A stretch of DNA of 64,000 nt from Symbiodinium natans. Its lineage: Eukaryota; Sar; Dinophyceae; Suessiales; Symbiodiniaceae. Location of the stretch: the NCBI GenBank assembly GCA_905221605.1, contig CAJNDS010002148.1:16001-80000 (forward strand), in the 5' to 3' direction. The notes under the pieces are model-generated. The model did no database searches, was not told the DNA's origin, and saw only the letters and a list, made by a program, of their open reading frames with translations. A program made the translations under genes and the position numbers. Shown here in pieces: positions 9,838-19,927 of the stretch (its first letter is position 1; every line of letters begins with the position of its first letter).

Positions 9838-9912
9838 GTTTATATATATATATATATAACAACAAATACGATGTATGTATGTATACATGCATGTATGTAC
9901 ATGAATGTAAGT
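9838..9912. repeat. (TA)n / ATGTATGT microsatellite
   Basis: TATATATATA followed by ATGTATGTATACATGC units. Confidence 0.85.
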
Positions 9913-9964
9913 CTGTTTATATGAACTTTCACGCAAAAAACTAAGTGCACCAAAAAATCTCCAA

Positions 9965-10110
9965 TCCCTAAACCCTAACCCCTAAACCCGAAACCCTAAA
10001 CCCGAAACCCTACACCCTAAACCCTAAACCCTAAACCCCAAACCCTAAACCCGAAACCCTACACCCTAAACCCTGAACCCTAAACCCTAAACCCTAAACC
10101 CTAAACCCTA
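9965..10110. repeat. CCCTAAA/CCCGAAA tract
   Basis: About 20 units with CCCGAAA and CCCTACA variants. Confidence 0.9.
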
Positions 10111-10132
10111 AACAAACCAACATAAAAGTAAC

Positions 10133-10197
10133 GCTGAGCCCGCCGCCTGCGTTGCGCTCTGCGAGGCGGACTCCAGGGCTGCGAGGGACTCGGAGAC
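10133..10197 (-). CDS. Exon, Ala/Ser-rich coiled-coil
   Basis: 65 bp between CCCGAG and GTTACTT. Reads VSESLAALESASQSATQAAG. C-rich tract below and G-rich tract above. Confidence 0.65.
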
Positions 10198-10203
10198 CTC
10201 GGG

Positions 10204-10571
10204 GGGTTTAGGGTTTAGGGGTTAGGGTTTAGGGTTTAGGGTTTAGGGTTTAGGGTTTAGGGTTTAGGGTTTAGGGTTTAGGGTTTAGGGTTTAGGGTTT
10301 AGGGTTTAGGGTTTAGGGTTTAGGGGTTAGCGTTTAGGGTTTAGGGTTTAGGGTTTAGGGTTCAGGGTTTTGGGTTTTGGGTTTAGGGTTTAGGATTTAG
10401 GGTTTAGGGTTTAGGGTTTAGGGTTTAGGGTTATAGGGTTTAGGTTCAGGGTTTAGGGTTTAGGGTTTAGGATGTAGGGTTTAGGGTTTAGGGTTTAGGG
10501 TTTAGGGTTTAGGATGTAGGGTTTAGGGTTTAGGGTTTAGGGTTTAGGGTTTAGGGTTTAGGGTTTAGGGT

Positions 10572-10603
<32 letters not shown>

Positions 10604-10615
10604 GGTTTAGGGTTT
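10204..10615. repeat. Long TTTAGGG array with TTGAGGG block
   Basis: About 55 units, the longest G-rich tract. Includes TTATAGGG, TTTAGGATG and five consecutive TTGAGGG units (10570-10605). Confidence 0.95.
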
Positions 10616-10894
10616 AGTTTACAGGGCCCAAAGGTTTCAGGGCTTCGAAACCACGGGTGCTTTTTTGTTTATCAGCATAAACAGTTAATAACAATACTAA
10701 TGAAAACAAAAGATAATAGTGAGAAAAAAGGGAAAAGGGTACTACTGGGCGTCCCAGGGGGTTGCAGGGATGAGGGTCTGTGATGAAAAAGGAAATGAGG
10801 TTGATGATTTCGGCAAGAGGAGGGCGGAGGACTGAGATTTGGGCTGGCAGGTTTCGATCAGTTTGGGGCTGCGGTAAGCCCTAAAGCCCGAAGG

Positions 10895-11040
10895 CAGGGT
10901 TTAGGGTTTAGGCTTTAGGGCTTAGGGCTTAGGGTTTAGGTGTTAGGGTTTAGGGTTTAGGGTTTAGGGTTTAGGGTTTAAGGTTTAAGGTTTAAGGTTT
11001 AAGGCTCATGGTTTAAGGTTTAAGGTTTAAGGTTTAGGTG
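10895..11040. repeat. TTTAGGG / TTTAAGG tract
   Basis: TTTAGGG units turn into a run of TTTAAGG, a locally spread point variant. Confidence 0.9.
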
Positions 11041-11048
11041 TAGGACAC

Positions 11049-11093
11049 CTTCTCCGCCGGGATCTCTTCCTCGGTCTTGAAGGGAGCTTCTGC
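11049..11093 (-). CDS. Exon, 15 codons
   Basis: GCAG acceptor, GTGTCC donor, phase 0 at both ends. Reads AEAPFKTEEEIPAEK. Confidence 0.65.
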
Positions 11094-11219
11094 CTGCGGG
11101 TGTAGGGTTCAGGGTTGAAGGTTTAGGGTCAAGGGTCTAGGGTTCAGGGTATAGGGTTTAGGGTTTCAACCTTGTAGGACTTACGGCTCGGACTATTGAA
11201 TGGAGGAGGTTCAGACACC

Positions 11220-11740
11220 GGAGAGTTAGTTCTTCAAATTAGTGTACCATTTGGGGTTTATCAAGGGACTCAGGGAGGGACCATTGTAAGGGACCTCAGG
11301 CGTTATTTCGGGGGTTATCTGGGTGCTACTTAAGAGGTATATAAGGTGCATATAGGAGTTATATAGGGGAATAAGATTAAGGGTCCCTTCTAGGGGTCCC
11401 AGACATGTTGCACCAAACACGGACCTCCATGTCCTCTGACCCTGAACTCTACACCCTGGAACTCTGACATCCGAACCCTAAACCTTCTGTGAACCCAAAA
11501 TCCGTAAACCTAAACCTGAATGCTGAAACCCCAAGCCCGAAATCCGAGACCCCAAACAATCCTAGACCCCAAAACCCACATCCGAAAGAGGAAACAATCC
11601 TAGGCCCCCAAAAACCCACATCCGAAAGAGGAAACAATGAGGTTAAGTAGGGTTTATATTCCTTGTATCCCAAAAAGGACACCAACCATATACTCTCACC
11701 AATATTAAAAACGAACCCTAACTGCACTCACCAATAACCT
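11220..11740. other. Non-coding, no exon seen
   Basis: Contains a 32-bp tandem duplication around CCCACATCCGAAAGAGGAAA (11572-11636) and AT-richer sequence. Confidence 0.4.
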
Positions 11741-11748
11741 TAAGACAT

Positions 11749-11916
11749 ACTTGGAGGTTCATGGTAATTAGTAACAAACTACAACTGTACTTAATTACAA
11801 TCCACTTATAATCCCCTTAAGTGCCCTAATGTGGCTACCAGTACAGTTAGAAGTACAGTAAACCCTAAACCCTAAACCCTTTAAGTTGAGTTAATAAGTA
11901 CTATGAACCTCCAAGT
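11749..11916. mobile_element. MITE-like family A, full copy abutting an exon
   Basis: Terminal inverted repeats ACTTGGAGGTTCATGGTA and TACTATGAACCTCCAAGT. The element ends within 2 bp of the exon edge at 11,919 and its end supplies the predicted donor GTACTTGG. Confidence 0.8.
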
Positions 11917-11918
11917 AC

Positions 11919-12002
11919 CCTGTTTCCCGTGCCTCTTGCAGCTTCCTGATCGCTTCCTCCACCTCCTTCAGCTTCGTCCCAGAGTCCTCCGGGTCGAGGC
12001 TT
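11919..12002 (-). CDS. Exon, coiled-coil
   Basis: 84 bp between CCTAG and GTACTTGG. Contains SLDPEDSGTKLKEVEEAIRK and then LQEARET. The donor lies in the end of a family-A element. Confidence 0.75.
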
Positions 12003-12008
12003 CTAGGA

Positions 12009-12120
12009 ACCCTAAACCCCTAAACCCCTAAACCCCTAAACCCCTAAACCCCTAAACCCCTAAACCCCTAAACCCTAAACCCTAAACCCTAAACCCTAAA
12101 CCCTATACCCTAAACCCCTT
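12009..12120. repeat. CCCCTAAA to CCCTAAA tract
   Basis: Eight octamer CCCCTAAA units then heptamers. Confidence 0.9.
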
Positions 12121-12209
12121 CAAGGCCAGGGTTTTGAGGGTTCAGGGCTTAAGGCTTAGGGCTTAGGGGTGTCGCTTGCGAGGGCTTTCGAGTTTATACC
12201 GCAGCCTAC

Positions 12210-12236
12210 CCGAAGCGCTGTCAGGTAGGAGGGTTT
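12210..12236 (-). CDS. Possible micro-exon
   Basis: 27 bp, CTCAG to GTAGGC; reads KPSYLTALR. Good splice words but very short. Confidence 0.35.
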
Positions 12237-12339
12237 CTGAGGTTTGCGCCTGGGCTTAAGGTCAGGCAAAGGTGGGCTTTGAGGTCTTGGGTTGAAAAGT
12301 TCTAACCCCAAAACGCGGTTTAGGGTTTAGGTGACAACA

Positions 12340-12404
12340 GAAAGACCCTAAACCCTAAACCCTAAACCCTAATCCCTAAACCCTAAACCCTAAACCCTAA
12401 ACCC
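12340..12404. repeat. CCCTAAA tract
   Basis: Nine units with one CCCTAAT. Confidence 0.9.
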
Positions 12405-12471
12405 CTTCAGGGGAGCGCTCCTTGATGATGCTCTCCACGACCACCTTCTCGGAGCGCTCACCTGGGCCGGT
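12405..12471 (-). CDS. Exon, helical
   Basis: Acceptor CTAG (12472). Reads TGPGERSEKVVVESIIKERS and then PE. CCCTAAA below, TTTAGGG above. Confidence 0.7.
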
Positions 12472-12484
12472 CTAGGCTTCAGGC

Positions 12485-12570
12485 CTTTGGGGTTTAAGGG
12501 TTTAGGGTTTAGGGTTTAGGGTTTAGGGTTTAGGGTTTAGGGTTTAGGGTTTAGGGTTTAGGGGGGTTTA
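12485..12570. repeat. TTTAGGG array
   Basis: Ten units. Confidence 0.95.
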
Positions 12571-12939
12571 GGGTTAGGGTTTAGGGCTGTAGGATGTAAG
12601 GCTTTAGGGTTCAGGCCTTTGGGGTTTAGGGCTTTAGGCTTTAGGGCTGTAGGATGCAGGGCGTTACGGTTTAGGTCTTGGGGGTTCAGGGTTTAGGGCT
12701 GTTCGGTGTCGGGTGGGAGGCAACTAGGGATCCCCAAACTCGCCCTAAGCCCGCAAGCCCACAAAACCTTCTGAGCGGCCCCACACTTAGATGACCTGGA
12801 TCCCTGAACACCAATACCCCAAACCCCTAATCCCCCTTCCCCCACAAAAAAAACCCCCCAATAATTCGGCAATCCTCTAGATACGTTGACAAAGCGAATA
12901 CCAAAATGCAAAGCCCTCAGTAATAAACAAGCATGCGCA

Positions 12940-13125
12940 GTCATACATATACATATACATATACATATATACTTACATTTATATTCACACATGCATGCAG
13001 GCATGCATGCATGTATATGCATGTGTATGGGTATATGTTTGTGTAGTTTATGTAAATGTACATGTACATGTACATGAATTTGAATATGTATACGTATATG
13101 TATATGCGTATATACATAACCACAT
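12940..13125. repeat. CATATA/CATG/GTACAT alternating microsatellite
   Basis: Purine-pyrimidine alternating block with GCATGCATGCATG and ACATGTACATGTACATG. Confidence 0.85.
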
Positions 13126-13177
13126 AATGCATGAACATGCAGCCCTTACAGCCCACAGAGTTGGAGGCGCCAAGTAC

Positions 13178-13220
13178 CAAGGGCCGGGCGCATGCCGCCC
13201 ACGGTCTTGTCGAGAGACTC
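13178..13220 (-). CDS. Exon, 14 codons
   Basis: CCCAG acceptor, GTACTTGG donor (same word as at 11,919). Reads ESLDKTVGGMRPAL. Confidence 0.6.
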
Positions 13221-13259
13221 CTGGGGCTTTTGTTTTTGTTCATGGGTTGAGGAAAATTG

Positions 13260-13830
13260 TGGGTTTAGGGCTTAGGACTTGAGGGGTTTCAGGAGTTTTT
13301 GCGGTTAAGGGGTTGAAGACAATTCTGGGTTCAGGGTTTAGGGTTTAAGGAGTTTTAGAACTTTATGGCATTGGGGGCTTAGGGGTTGGTGGTTTAGGAA
13401 GGCTTGAGGTGTTTTGCGAACTTTTGGCCTTAGGGCTTAGGGGTTTGGAAGTCAAGAGCGGGATTTGAGAGGTTAGGGCTTAACAGGGTTTAGGGGAGTT
13501 CAGAAATTAGTGGCTCAGGGATCTAGGTGAGGTTTGCGGGCGCTTACAGGAACCTAGGGTTTAGGGCTTTGGGGGTTTAGTAGGATTTTCAGGGATTTAA
13601 GAGTTTATGGTTTAGGGCTTGGAATTTACGGCTTGGGACCGGGGATTGCCTAGGCGCCGGATTCCTTGTGTGGTTTTGGGTTTTCGGGACTTTAGGATTT
13701 TAGGATATGAGGGTTTTAGAGTTCGGGCTTTGGATGTCTTGTGTTTAGTGCTTGAGGGCTTTTAGGAATGCAGGGTTGTAGGCTTTGGCTTTCTTGGGTT
13801 CAGGGATTTTGGGGTTTTGGGGCGACACCG
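13260..13830. other. Degenerate G-rich intronic stretch
   Basis: Loose GGGTTTAGG/GGGCTTAGG words with irregular spacing; no island stands out. Confidence 0.5.
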
Positions 13831-13856
13831 AAGCCGCTGAACACCCCTACAGGCAC

Positions 13857-13900
13857 GTCTCCTGGATTTCGTCCAGCTTCGGTCTCAGCTTCTCCACCTC
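13857..13900 (-). CDS. Exon, coiled-coil
   Basis: GCAG acceptor, GTGCCTG donor. Reads EVEKLRPKLDEIQE. Confidence 0.7.
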
Positions 13901-13975
13901 CTGCAAGCGGAAGCCCCTTCCTCCTAAAAACCCTAAACTCCCCAAATGGCCTAATCCCTTGTACAATTATCCCTT

Positions 13976-14060
13976 GTCCCTTGTCAGTCCTTACTTGGGA
14001 TTATAATCGGGCGTACTAGAATCCCTATTAAGGATTGTTAGTATAAGGGGGAACATCCCA
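13976..14060. mobile_element. MITE-like family B copy
   Basis: Arms CAGTCCTTA and TAAGGATTG; right end GGAACATCCCA. A 47-bp tandem repeat of CCTCTAAACCCCTAAACAAC follows (14063-14150). Confidence 0.7.
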
Positions 14061-14309
14061 ACTTAAACCCTCTAAACCCCTAAACAACCCTAAACTCAAA
14101 GGCAACTTAAACCCTCTAAACCCCTAAACAACCCTAAACTCAAAAGCAACCGCGAACTCCCCGAAACCCCAAAAGGCCCCATTATGGCCCTTAAAGAAAC
14201 TCCACAAAGCCACATAAACCAATCCCACAAACGGCCGCTTGAGGGCTAAGGGGGCGTGAGGTGGCTGGGCTGAGGGTTTGGCTTTCTGCTTAGGATCTAG
14301 AGTTTCAGC

Positions 14310-14520
14310 TTGGGGGTTTAGGGTTTAGGGTTTAGGGTTTAGGGTTTAGGGTTTAGGGTTTAGGGGTTTAGGGTTTAGGGTTTAGGGTTTAGGGTTTAGG
14401 GTTTAGGGTTTAGGGTTTAGGGTTTAGGGTTTAGGGTTTAGGGTTTAGGGGGTTTTGGGTTTTGGGTTTAGGGTTTAGGGTTTAGGGTTTAGGGTTAGGG
14501 TTCAGGGTTTAGGGTACTTA
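14310..14520. repeat. TTTAGGG array
   Basis: About 28 units with TTTTGGG near the end. Confidence 0.95.
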
Positions 14521-14977
14521 GGGTACACAGAGGAAGAGAATGCACCGGGTGGGTTGCAGCCCAAAGAACTTCAGAACCCTAAACCCGCAACCCTAGGGTT
14601 TAGGTTTTAGGGCTTTAGGGGGCTTAGGGTTTCGGGTAGACCCCAAAGCCCGAAATGCGCACAAAACCCCGCCCACAAACCCCAAGCGCCTAAACCTTAA
14701 ACCGAAAACCCAACTAAAAAATCCTGAAGCTAAAGCCCAAAAGGGGCTTGGGGGGCTGGGGCTAGGGCTCAGCGTTAAATTTTGGGGTTTCGGTAGAGCT
14801 CAAGAGCTTACGGCTTCGAGATGTTAAGGCCCTAAACCCTAAACCCCGAAATCTACAAATTTCGGGGTTTTAAGGCAAATACAAGGGTCGACGCGTACCC
14901 TAAACCCTACATCCTAGATTTCGAGGCTTTAAGGCTTAGAATTTGAGGGTCGACTTGGAGAGGGCACGGTCCCCAAC

Positions 14978-15056
14978 CTTGGAGGCGTTGGCGTTGACCC
15001 GCGACTGCATGTCCAGGAAGCGCATCGCCTGAGAATCGCGACCGGCCTCCCCGAAA
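14978..15056 (-). CDS. Exon homologous to the one at 50,068
   Basis: 79 bp, CGAAG acceptor, GTTGGGG donor. Reads EAGRDSQAMRFLDMQSRVNA then NASK. Alignable with EAGDHINTVMRFIDSKKKTA at 50,068-50,128: shared EAG, MRF and D, and the same exon phase. Confidence 0.75.
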
Positions 15057-15567
15057 CTTCGGGGTTTCTGAGGAACCGAACCCCCTGCAAAAAAAGGGAA
15101 TAATATAAGGGTTTCTGGGCTTTCCGGGCATTCTGAATTGAGATATTGAGTTCAGAGCTTCAAAGTTTAGAGTGTACGTAGGGTCTCTTGGCTAGTTTGG
15201 GTTCCCAGCAGCAGTGCAAGAATCTAAGAACATTCTCCCCAACAGTCCAAACCCTAAAGCTCTGAACCGCGCAGCCCTGAACTTTAAAGCCAAACCCTTC
15301 CCAAACCCTAAACCCCAAGCTCCCAACCCCAAACCCCCTCTTCGCCCCGAAATCTGGGGCTCCCAATTCCCAACAGAATCACTGATGCTTCCTCTCAGAA
15401 GCACTCCAAGGGACTGGTTTTGGGACTTTTGGGCTGCTTGGTGCGTTTGGACTTGTTTGTGGGTTTGGGGTTCTTGGTCTTTTGAGGTTTTCTGGTTTCA
15501 GGCTTAGCCATCACGAAATATCCGGCACCCAAAACTCGAAATCCACTGAAGGGCGGCCCTCTCAGGC

Positions 15568-15618
15568 TTGCGCAGACTTCACAGAAGCCTGGACCTCGGC
15601 GGCCGCCTGCTCCGCGGC
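15568..15618 (-). CDS. Exon, Ala/Gln helix (17 codons)
   Basis: TGCAG acceptor, GCCTGA (GC) donor. Reads AAEQAAAEVQASVKSAQ; TGA follows one codon later. Confidence 0.7.
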
Positions 15619-16054
15619 CTGCACGGGTTTAGGGTGGGAGAATGGAAAGCTAAAGGTTGTTGCAAATGGGTTCCAATTTCCTTACAAGGTGTCTTCCTTA
15701 ATTCAACTATTCTGGAAGATTTGGGTACACCCCCAAAAGCCCCTAAAGTGTAAACTCTGCTAGGGACCCTTCGAAACCCTTAACCCTGCTCAACCTCTGA
15801 GCACTCGACCCTGTGGCCGCGGCCCTATATTGAAGCACACACCCTAGACCAGAACCGTCGGTTCTTCAACTTTATGAAGCCCCCTCAGATCTAAGCCCTA
15901 AACCCTATTCAACCATCAACTCTACTAAACCTGAAACTTTACACTTTGAACCCTAACCCTAAACCTCAAACCTTAATTCAAACCCTAAACACTCGGCTCC
16001 TAACTTCAAGGCCCCCTCACAGCCCAAACCCGAAAGCCGAAACCCTGTCAAGGC

Positions 16055-16087
16055 CTTAAGCGCCTTCTGCGCATGGTCCTTGCTGTC
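16055..16087 (-). CDS. Exon, 11 codons
   Basis: CTCAG acceptor, GCCTTG (GC) donor. Reads DSKDHAQKALK. Last exon-like island before the HNH-type gene in transcript order reversed (i.e. downstream of it). Confidence 0.6.
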
Positions 16088-16553
16088 CTGAGAAAGGTTT
16101 GGAGGCTTGGTTCAGTGTTTAGGGTACAAGGCTTGGGGTTTGCGGGATCGTGGGGTTTTGGGGTTTAGGGATACTGGCTTGCGTTTTGAGGTCTGGGCGT
16201 TAAGGCTTACGTAGGGCCGAAGAGTCAGGCCTGGGTTCGAAGTTCATGGGCTCGAATCACATCGGGGGCGAATGAGCAGGTATCTCGTGTGCGTGCCGGG
16301 GCTCCGGGCCTTGGCCCGAAGACTATTTCAGACTTAGGGGATCAATAGTTCATGGGCTGGTGATAGCGGATTTAAGTTGGGCCGTCAGAGTTCACTCGAT
16401 CTTTGGCCTTAGATGCCAAAGATGTCCTTCGGTTGGCCGCGGGTAAACATGCCTGTCTGTACCCAAGCGTTGCAAAAGCCTCTCATGTATGGTCTACAGA
16501 GAAGATTAGCTGTGGCATGGCGAACCATATGCGACTGAACGCACGGCTGCTCA

Positions 16554-17759
16554 TCAGGAGTGGCCACGAGAAATCCCGTCGTCAGGCCAAAATGAACCCC
16601 AGATGTGCCTGACTTTGCTGCGTGACCACTGTGCAGTGCCGAACACCTCGTACCTGCTCTTGTTGCGACTTTGATCGGGGGTGTTGAACTCCTGTGCAAT
16701 CAGCACACAGTTGTCTCTGGTATATGTTGCAGAATTGTCCAGGCGCTCCAGCGACCACACCCAATCTGCAGGACCTCTTGCACAGTGAAGGGGCACCCCG
16801 GAATAGTAGCAGCGACCCTCCTGATCACTAAGCATGTTGAGCAAATCGGACAAGTCAAGCGAAAACGTCCCGCTCCAAACTCCTCTTAGGGCACGTTGAC
16901 GGGCCGAGCATAGCATACTATGCGCATGGCCTCGCAGAGTTCCTCGATAAGCTAAGTGCCACTGACTCTCGCACTCTTTGCACATACTTTGAAGACCAAC
17001 TGCGCCTTTTAGTCGTGGATAAAAACGATCTCTTGCCTTCCAGCTTCCGCAGCGTGTGCACAAGAAGTTGTCGTGTTCATCAGGCCCTCGGAACATCTTC
17101 CGTACAGGCCTTGGACGTGAACACATGGTAGCAGGAAGAAGGCTATGCTGCATCTGCGGCACTTGAGATCGAACACCCACAAGGGCCTCAACCTTATGCC
17201 TTGACCATTGAGCTGACCCTTTGCTGAGATCAAGCTGGGTGCCCTTTGTGACGGTGGAGTTGAATTCTTGAGCGATCAGGCAACAGTTTCCTTTAACGTA
17301 GCCCACACTGGTGTCAATCCTCTCTAGCGATATCCTCCAATGTGAGTTCGGCCTGAACATCTCCATTGGTACACCTGAATATGCACACAAACCACGCTGT
17401 TGCACAATCAAGTCAAGCAGATAGTTGTGGTCGATGGTCGACTGTCTCGCTTTCAGCATGTCCCGGTGTCGTGCTGTGCTGGTGAGCTTGCGGACACAAC
17501 CTCGCAGCGTTGATCTCCATGCATAATTGGCTTGGCTGCGATCCTTACCAAGCACCCGTTGCCGGAGAGCGGGGCCGCGCGCTTCGTCGACCAGTCGTTC
17601 CAGCTCCCTTAAATCAAGAGGACTGGGCAAGTCGTCTGTCACCAACGAGGTTGAGCTGAGATCGCTTGCAAATCCCTTCCCAACACATGAAGTCACAGCA
17701 CATCGAAGTGGACCAGTCAAGCGCAAGGATCCAAAAGCCTTTTTGCATGCCGTATCCAT
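16554..17759 (-). CDS. Intronless two-module HNH-type nuclease-like protein
   Basis: 401 codons from ATG (17757-17759) to TGA (16554-16556), the clearest gene in the window. Two copies of an HNH-like module: CAYSGVPM...SLERID...GNCCLIAQEFN at about residues 125-167 and CYYSGVPL...SLERLDN...DNCVLIAQEFN at about 317-359. Between them is a zinc-ribbon-like pair, C234xxC237 and C260xxC263. Both modules read LERID/LERLD where classical HNH has a DH pair, so the general-base His is not visible and activity is uncertain. The frame stays open upstream of the Met to a TAG at 17802-17804 that could instead be an acceptor. It has no telomere-type repeats inside and lies sense-oriented between exons at 16,055 and 18,005, i.e. 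apparently within an intron. Such modules recur in dinoflagellates and some large DNA viruses (recalled, not searched). No His-based motif means annotation as nuclease is by fold signature only. Confidence 0.8.
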   Translation of the reverse strand: MDTACKKAFGSLRLTGPLRCAVTSCVGKGFASDLSSTSLVTDDLPSPLDLRELERLVDEARGPALRQRVLGKDRSQANYAWRSTLRGCVRKLTSTARHRDMLKARQSTIDHNYLLDLIVQQRGLCAYSGVPMEMFRPNSHWRISLERIDTSVGYVKGNCCLIAQEFNSTVTKGTQLDLSKGSAQWSRHKVEALVGVRSQVPQMQHSLLPATMCSRPRPVRKMFRGPDEHDNFLCTRCGSWKARDRFYPRLKGAVGLQSMCKECESQWHLAYRGTLRGHAHSMLCSARQRALRGVWSGTFSLDLSDLLNMLSDQEGRCYYSGVPLHCARGPADWVWSLERLDNSATYTRDNCVLIAQEFNTPDQSRNKSRYEVFGTAQWSRSKVRHIWGSFWPDDGISRGHS

Positions 17760-18004
17760 ACTCAACCCGTCAGACAGGACACATGCGAGAACCGTCTTGA
17801 GCTAGGGAGTTGTTTTGAAATAGGGTTACCTCGGAGGCAGTTCATATTTACAATAGACCCTATACCCTAAACCCTCACTCCCCAAGGTTCAGAGATTCAG
17901 GGTCTAGGGGTTCGCAGGTCTCGGGTTGTGGTTTGTGACTTAGGTCTTAGTGAGGGTTTTGGACGAGGCTGTAGAGTCCAGGAGACTTAAGCACCACAAA
18001 ATAC

Positions 18005-18050
18005 GTATTTTCTGTCTGGCGATGCTGCGAGTTGCGAATCTCGTCCAGCC
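18005..18050 (-). CDS. Exon, helical
   Basis: GACAG acceptor, GTATTTTG donor. Reads LDEIRNSQHRQTEN. Confidence 0.6.
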
Positions 18051-18359
18051 CTGTCACACGTGCGCAAACCGCAAGCTAGCACCTCGACAAGATACAACCC
18101 AACCCTGACGCCTGAGCTCTAAAACCCGAGCCAGAAAATCCTGCTAAAAGAACAAAGACCTCAAAAAGCCTACTGAAAACAAAATACCAGAAGAAGAAAA
18201 GACATGAAACCTCCTCCGGACCTGTACAGGACCCCCAAAACCGTAAAAAGCCCTTGGTTAAGCTTCTTTCAACAAACTTCAACCCCGGAAGACCCCTCAT
18301 CATGGAAACCCAAAGCACTAAACCCTAAACCTTTCATCCTAATCCCTATGGAAGCCCTA

Positions 18360-18530
18360 AACCCTACACCCTGAACCCTAACCCTAAACCCTGAAGCCTG
18401 AACTCTGAACCCTAAACTCCGAAAACCTAACACCTAACCCTGACCCCTAAACCCTAAACCCTAAACCCTAAACCCTAAACCCTAAACCCTAAACCCTAAA
18501 CCCTAAACCCTAAACCCTAAACCCTAAACC
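18360..18530. repeat. CCCTAAA array
   Basis: About 13 perfect units after degenerate ones. Confidence 0.95.
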
Positions 18531-18574
18531 CAACCTCTGAACAAGCCCCGCCCCGAAGCCTCGCCCTCCGGCAC

Positions 18575-18622
18575 CGGCGAGTCGATGGCGGCCGAGAGCT
18601 CCTTGAGCTTCTGGAACTTCTC
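18575..18622 (-). CDS. Exon, coiled-coil
   Basis: CGAAG acceptor, GTGCCGG donor, 16 codons: EKFQKLKELSAAIDSP. Its first bases and acceptor are duplicated at 18794-18809. Confidence 0.75.
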
Positions 18623-18809
18623 CTTCGGCGTTTAGGGTTTAGGGTTTGGGGTTTAGGGTTTAGGGTTTAGGGTTTAGGGTTTAGGGGTTTCGGGTTTAGG
18701 GTTTAGGGTTTAGGGTTTAGGGTTTAGGGTTTAGGGTTTGGGGTTTGGGGTTTGGGGTTTGGGGTTTAGGGCTTAGGGTTTAGGGTTTAGGGTAACTTCT
18801 CCTTCGGCG
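18615..18809. repeat. 16-bp direct repeat flanking a TTTAGGG tract
   Basis: AACTTCTCCTTCGGCG at 18615-18630 and 18794-18809; the 163 bp between are TTTAGGG/TTTGGGG units. The repeat spans the predicted acceptor of the adjacent exon. Confidence 0.85.
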
Positions 18810-19071
18810 CTCGCAGGGTTTAAGGTTTAGGGTTTGTAAGGTGAGGGTTCAGAGTCTATTTAGGGTTCGGGCTTAGGGTTTAGGCTTGGGGTTCAGGGTG
18901 GAAGGTTTTGGGCTTTAAGGGGTTTAGGACATGCGGCTTGGGGCATTTTAAGCGCTTCAGTTTAGGGAATAAGGGGCAAGGTCGCAACGGCGTGTAGGTT
19001 TTAGGTCTTGAGCTGCAGCTGAAAGTTCCTGCTAGGCAGCTTCGGCGTTCCAAGCTTACAAAGTAAAAAAT

Positions 19072-19100
19072 GTATATGTGTATATATATATATATATCTA
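19072..19100. repeat. (TA)n microsatellite
   Basis: Short TATATATA run. Confidence 0.8.
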
Positions 19101-19219
19101 CCTATTTTTTATTTGTTCAGATTTACATACCGAATTGCAAGACTAGCAAACCACAAAAGCACATCTCTCGCTACTCTCGCTTAACCTCCCCTCAAACACC
19201 CCGAATTCTCACCCTCCAC

Positions 19220-19268
19220 CCCATGAGTTCTCCTCCACGGCGGCCACCTTTGACAGCTGCAGGGCACT
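19220..19268 (-). CDS. Exon, helical
   Basis: CCCAG acceptor, GTGGAGGG donor. Reads SALQLSKVAAVEENSW. Confidence 0.65.
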
Positions 19269-19285
19269 CTGGGTTTGGGGTTTTT

Positions 19286-19388
19286 GGGGTTTGGGGTTTG
19301 GGGTTTAGGGTTTAGGGTTTAGGGTTTAGGGTTTAGGGTTTAGGGTTTAGGGTTTAGGGTTTAGGGTTTAGGGTTTAGGGTTTAGGGG
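19286..19388. repeat. TTTAGGG array
   Basis: About 13 units. Confidence 0.95.
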
Positions 19389-19484
19389 ATGTTGGTTTCT
19401 AGGGTCAGGGATGCAGCGGTGGCGTGGCTTGGGGTGTGGGGTTTGGGGCTCAAGGTTTGGGTGTTTGGTGTCAAACACTACAAG

Positions 19485-19551
19485 GAGTCAGCATCTGTGC
19501 CTGAGCTAGGTGTTCTGCTTCCAACATGCCAGGGCACGAAACCCACAAGTC
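19485..19551 (-). CDS. Exon, helical
   Basis: CTCAG acceptor. Reads DLWVSCPGMLEAEHLAQ, then AQMLT; a GC donor may lie after LAQ. Confidence 0.5.
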
Positions 19552-19927
19552 CTGAGACTCTTCATACAAACCCCAAAAACGCATGAGGCCACCTCAGCCA
19601 AAAACCCTAAACCCTAAGGCCCCAAACCCTAAACCCTAAACCCTAAACCCTAAACCCCAAACCTAAACCCCAAACCCTAACCCCTAAACCCTAAGCTTGG
19701 CGGAGGATTGGAGCTCAGGCAGTCAGCTCGGGGACTCTACGGCCTATTTAGGGCTGTGAGTATTGTGTTTAGGGCGTTTTGGACTCTTTAGGCCTCCTCA
19801 GGATTCTTTTTTATCCTCTCAACCCTAAAACCCTAGGCTCTAGTCCCCTAAACCCTAGACCCTAAACCCAAGAATGTGAATCCGGAAACCCCGAAACCCC
19901 TGAGCCCCCTAACCGCAGCAATGTCGC

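Noticed and set aside
10204-10615. Functional internal telomere or chromosome fusion point
   Set aside because: G-rich and C-rich tracts alternate more than 60 times across the window, so a head-to-head fusion cannot explain them; intronic repeats fit better.
14523-14570. Island open on both strands (TEEENAPGGLQPKELQ on plus)
   Set aside because: Too short and the strand cannot be decided.
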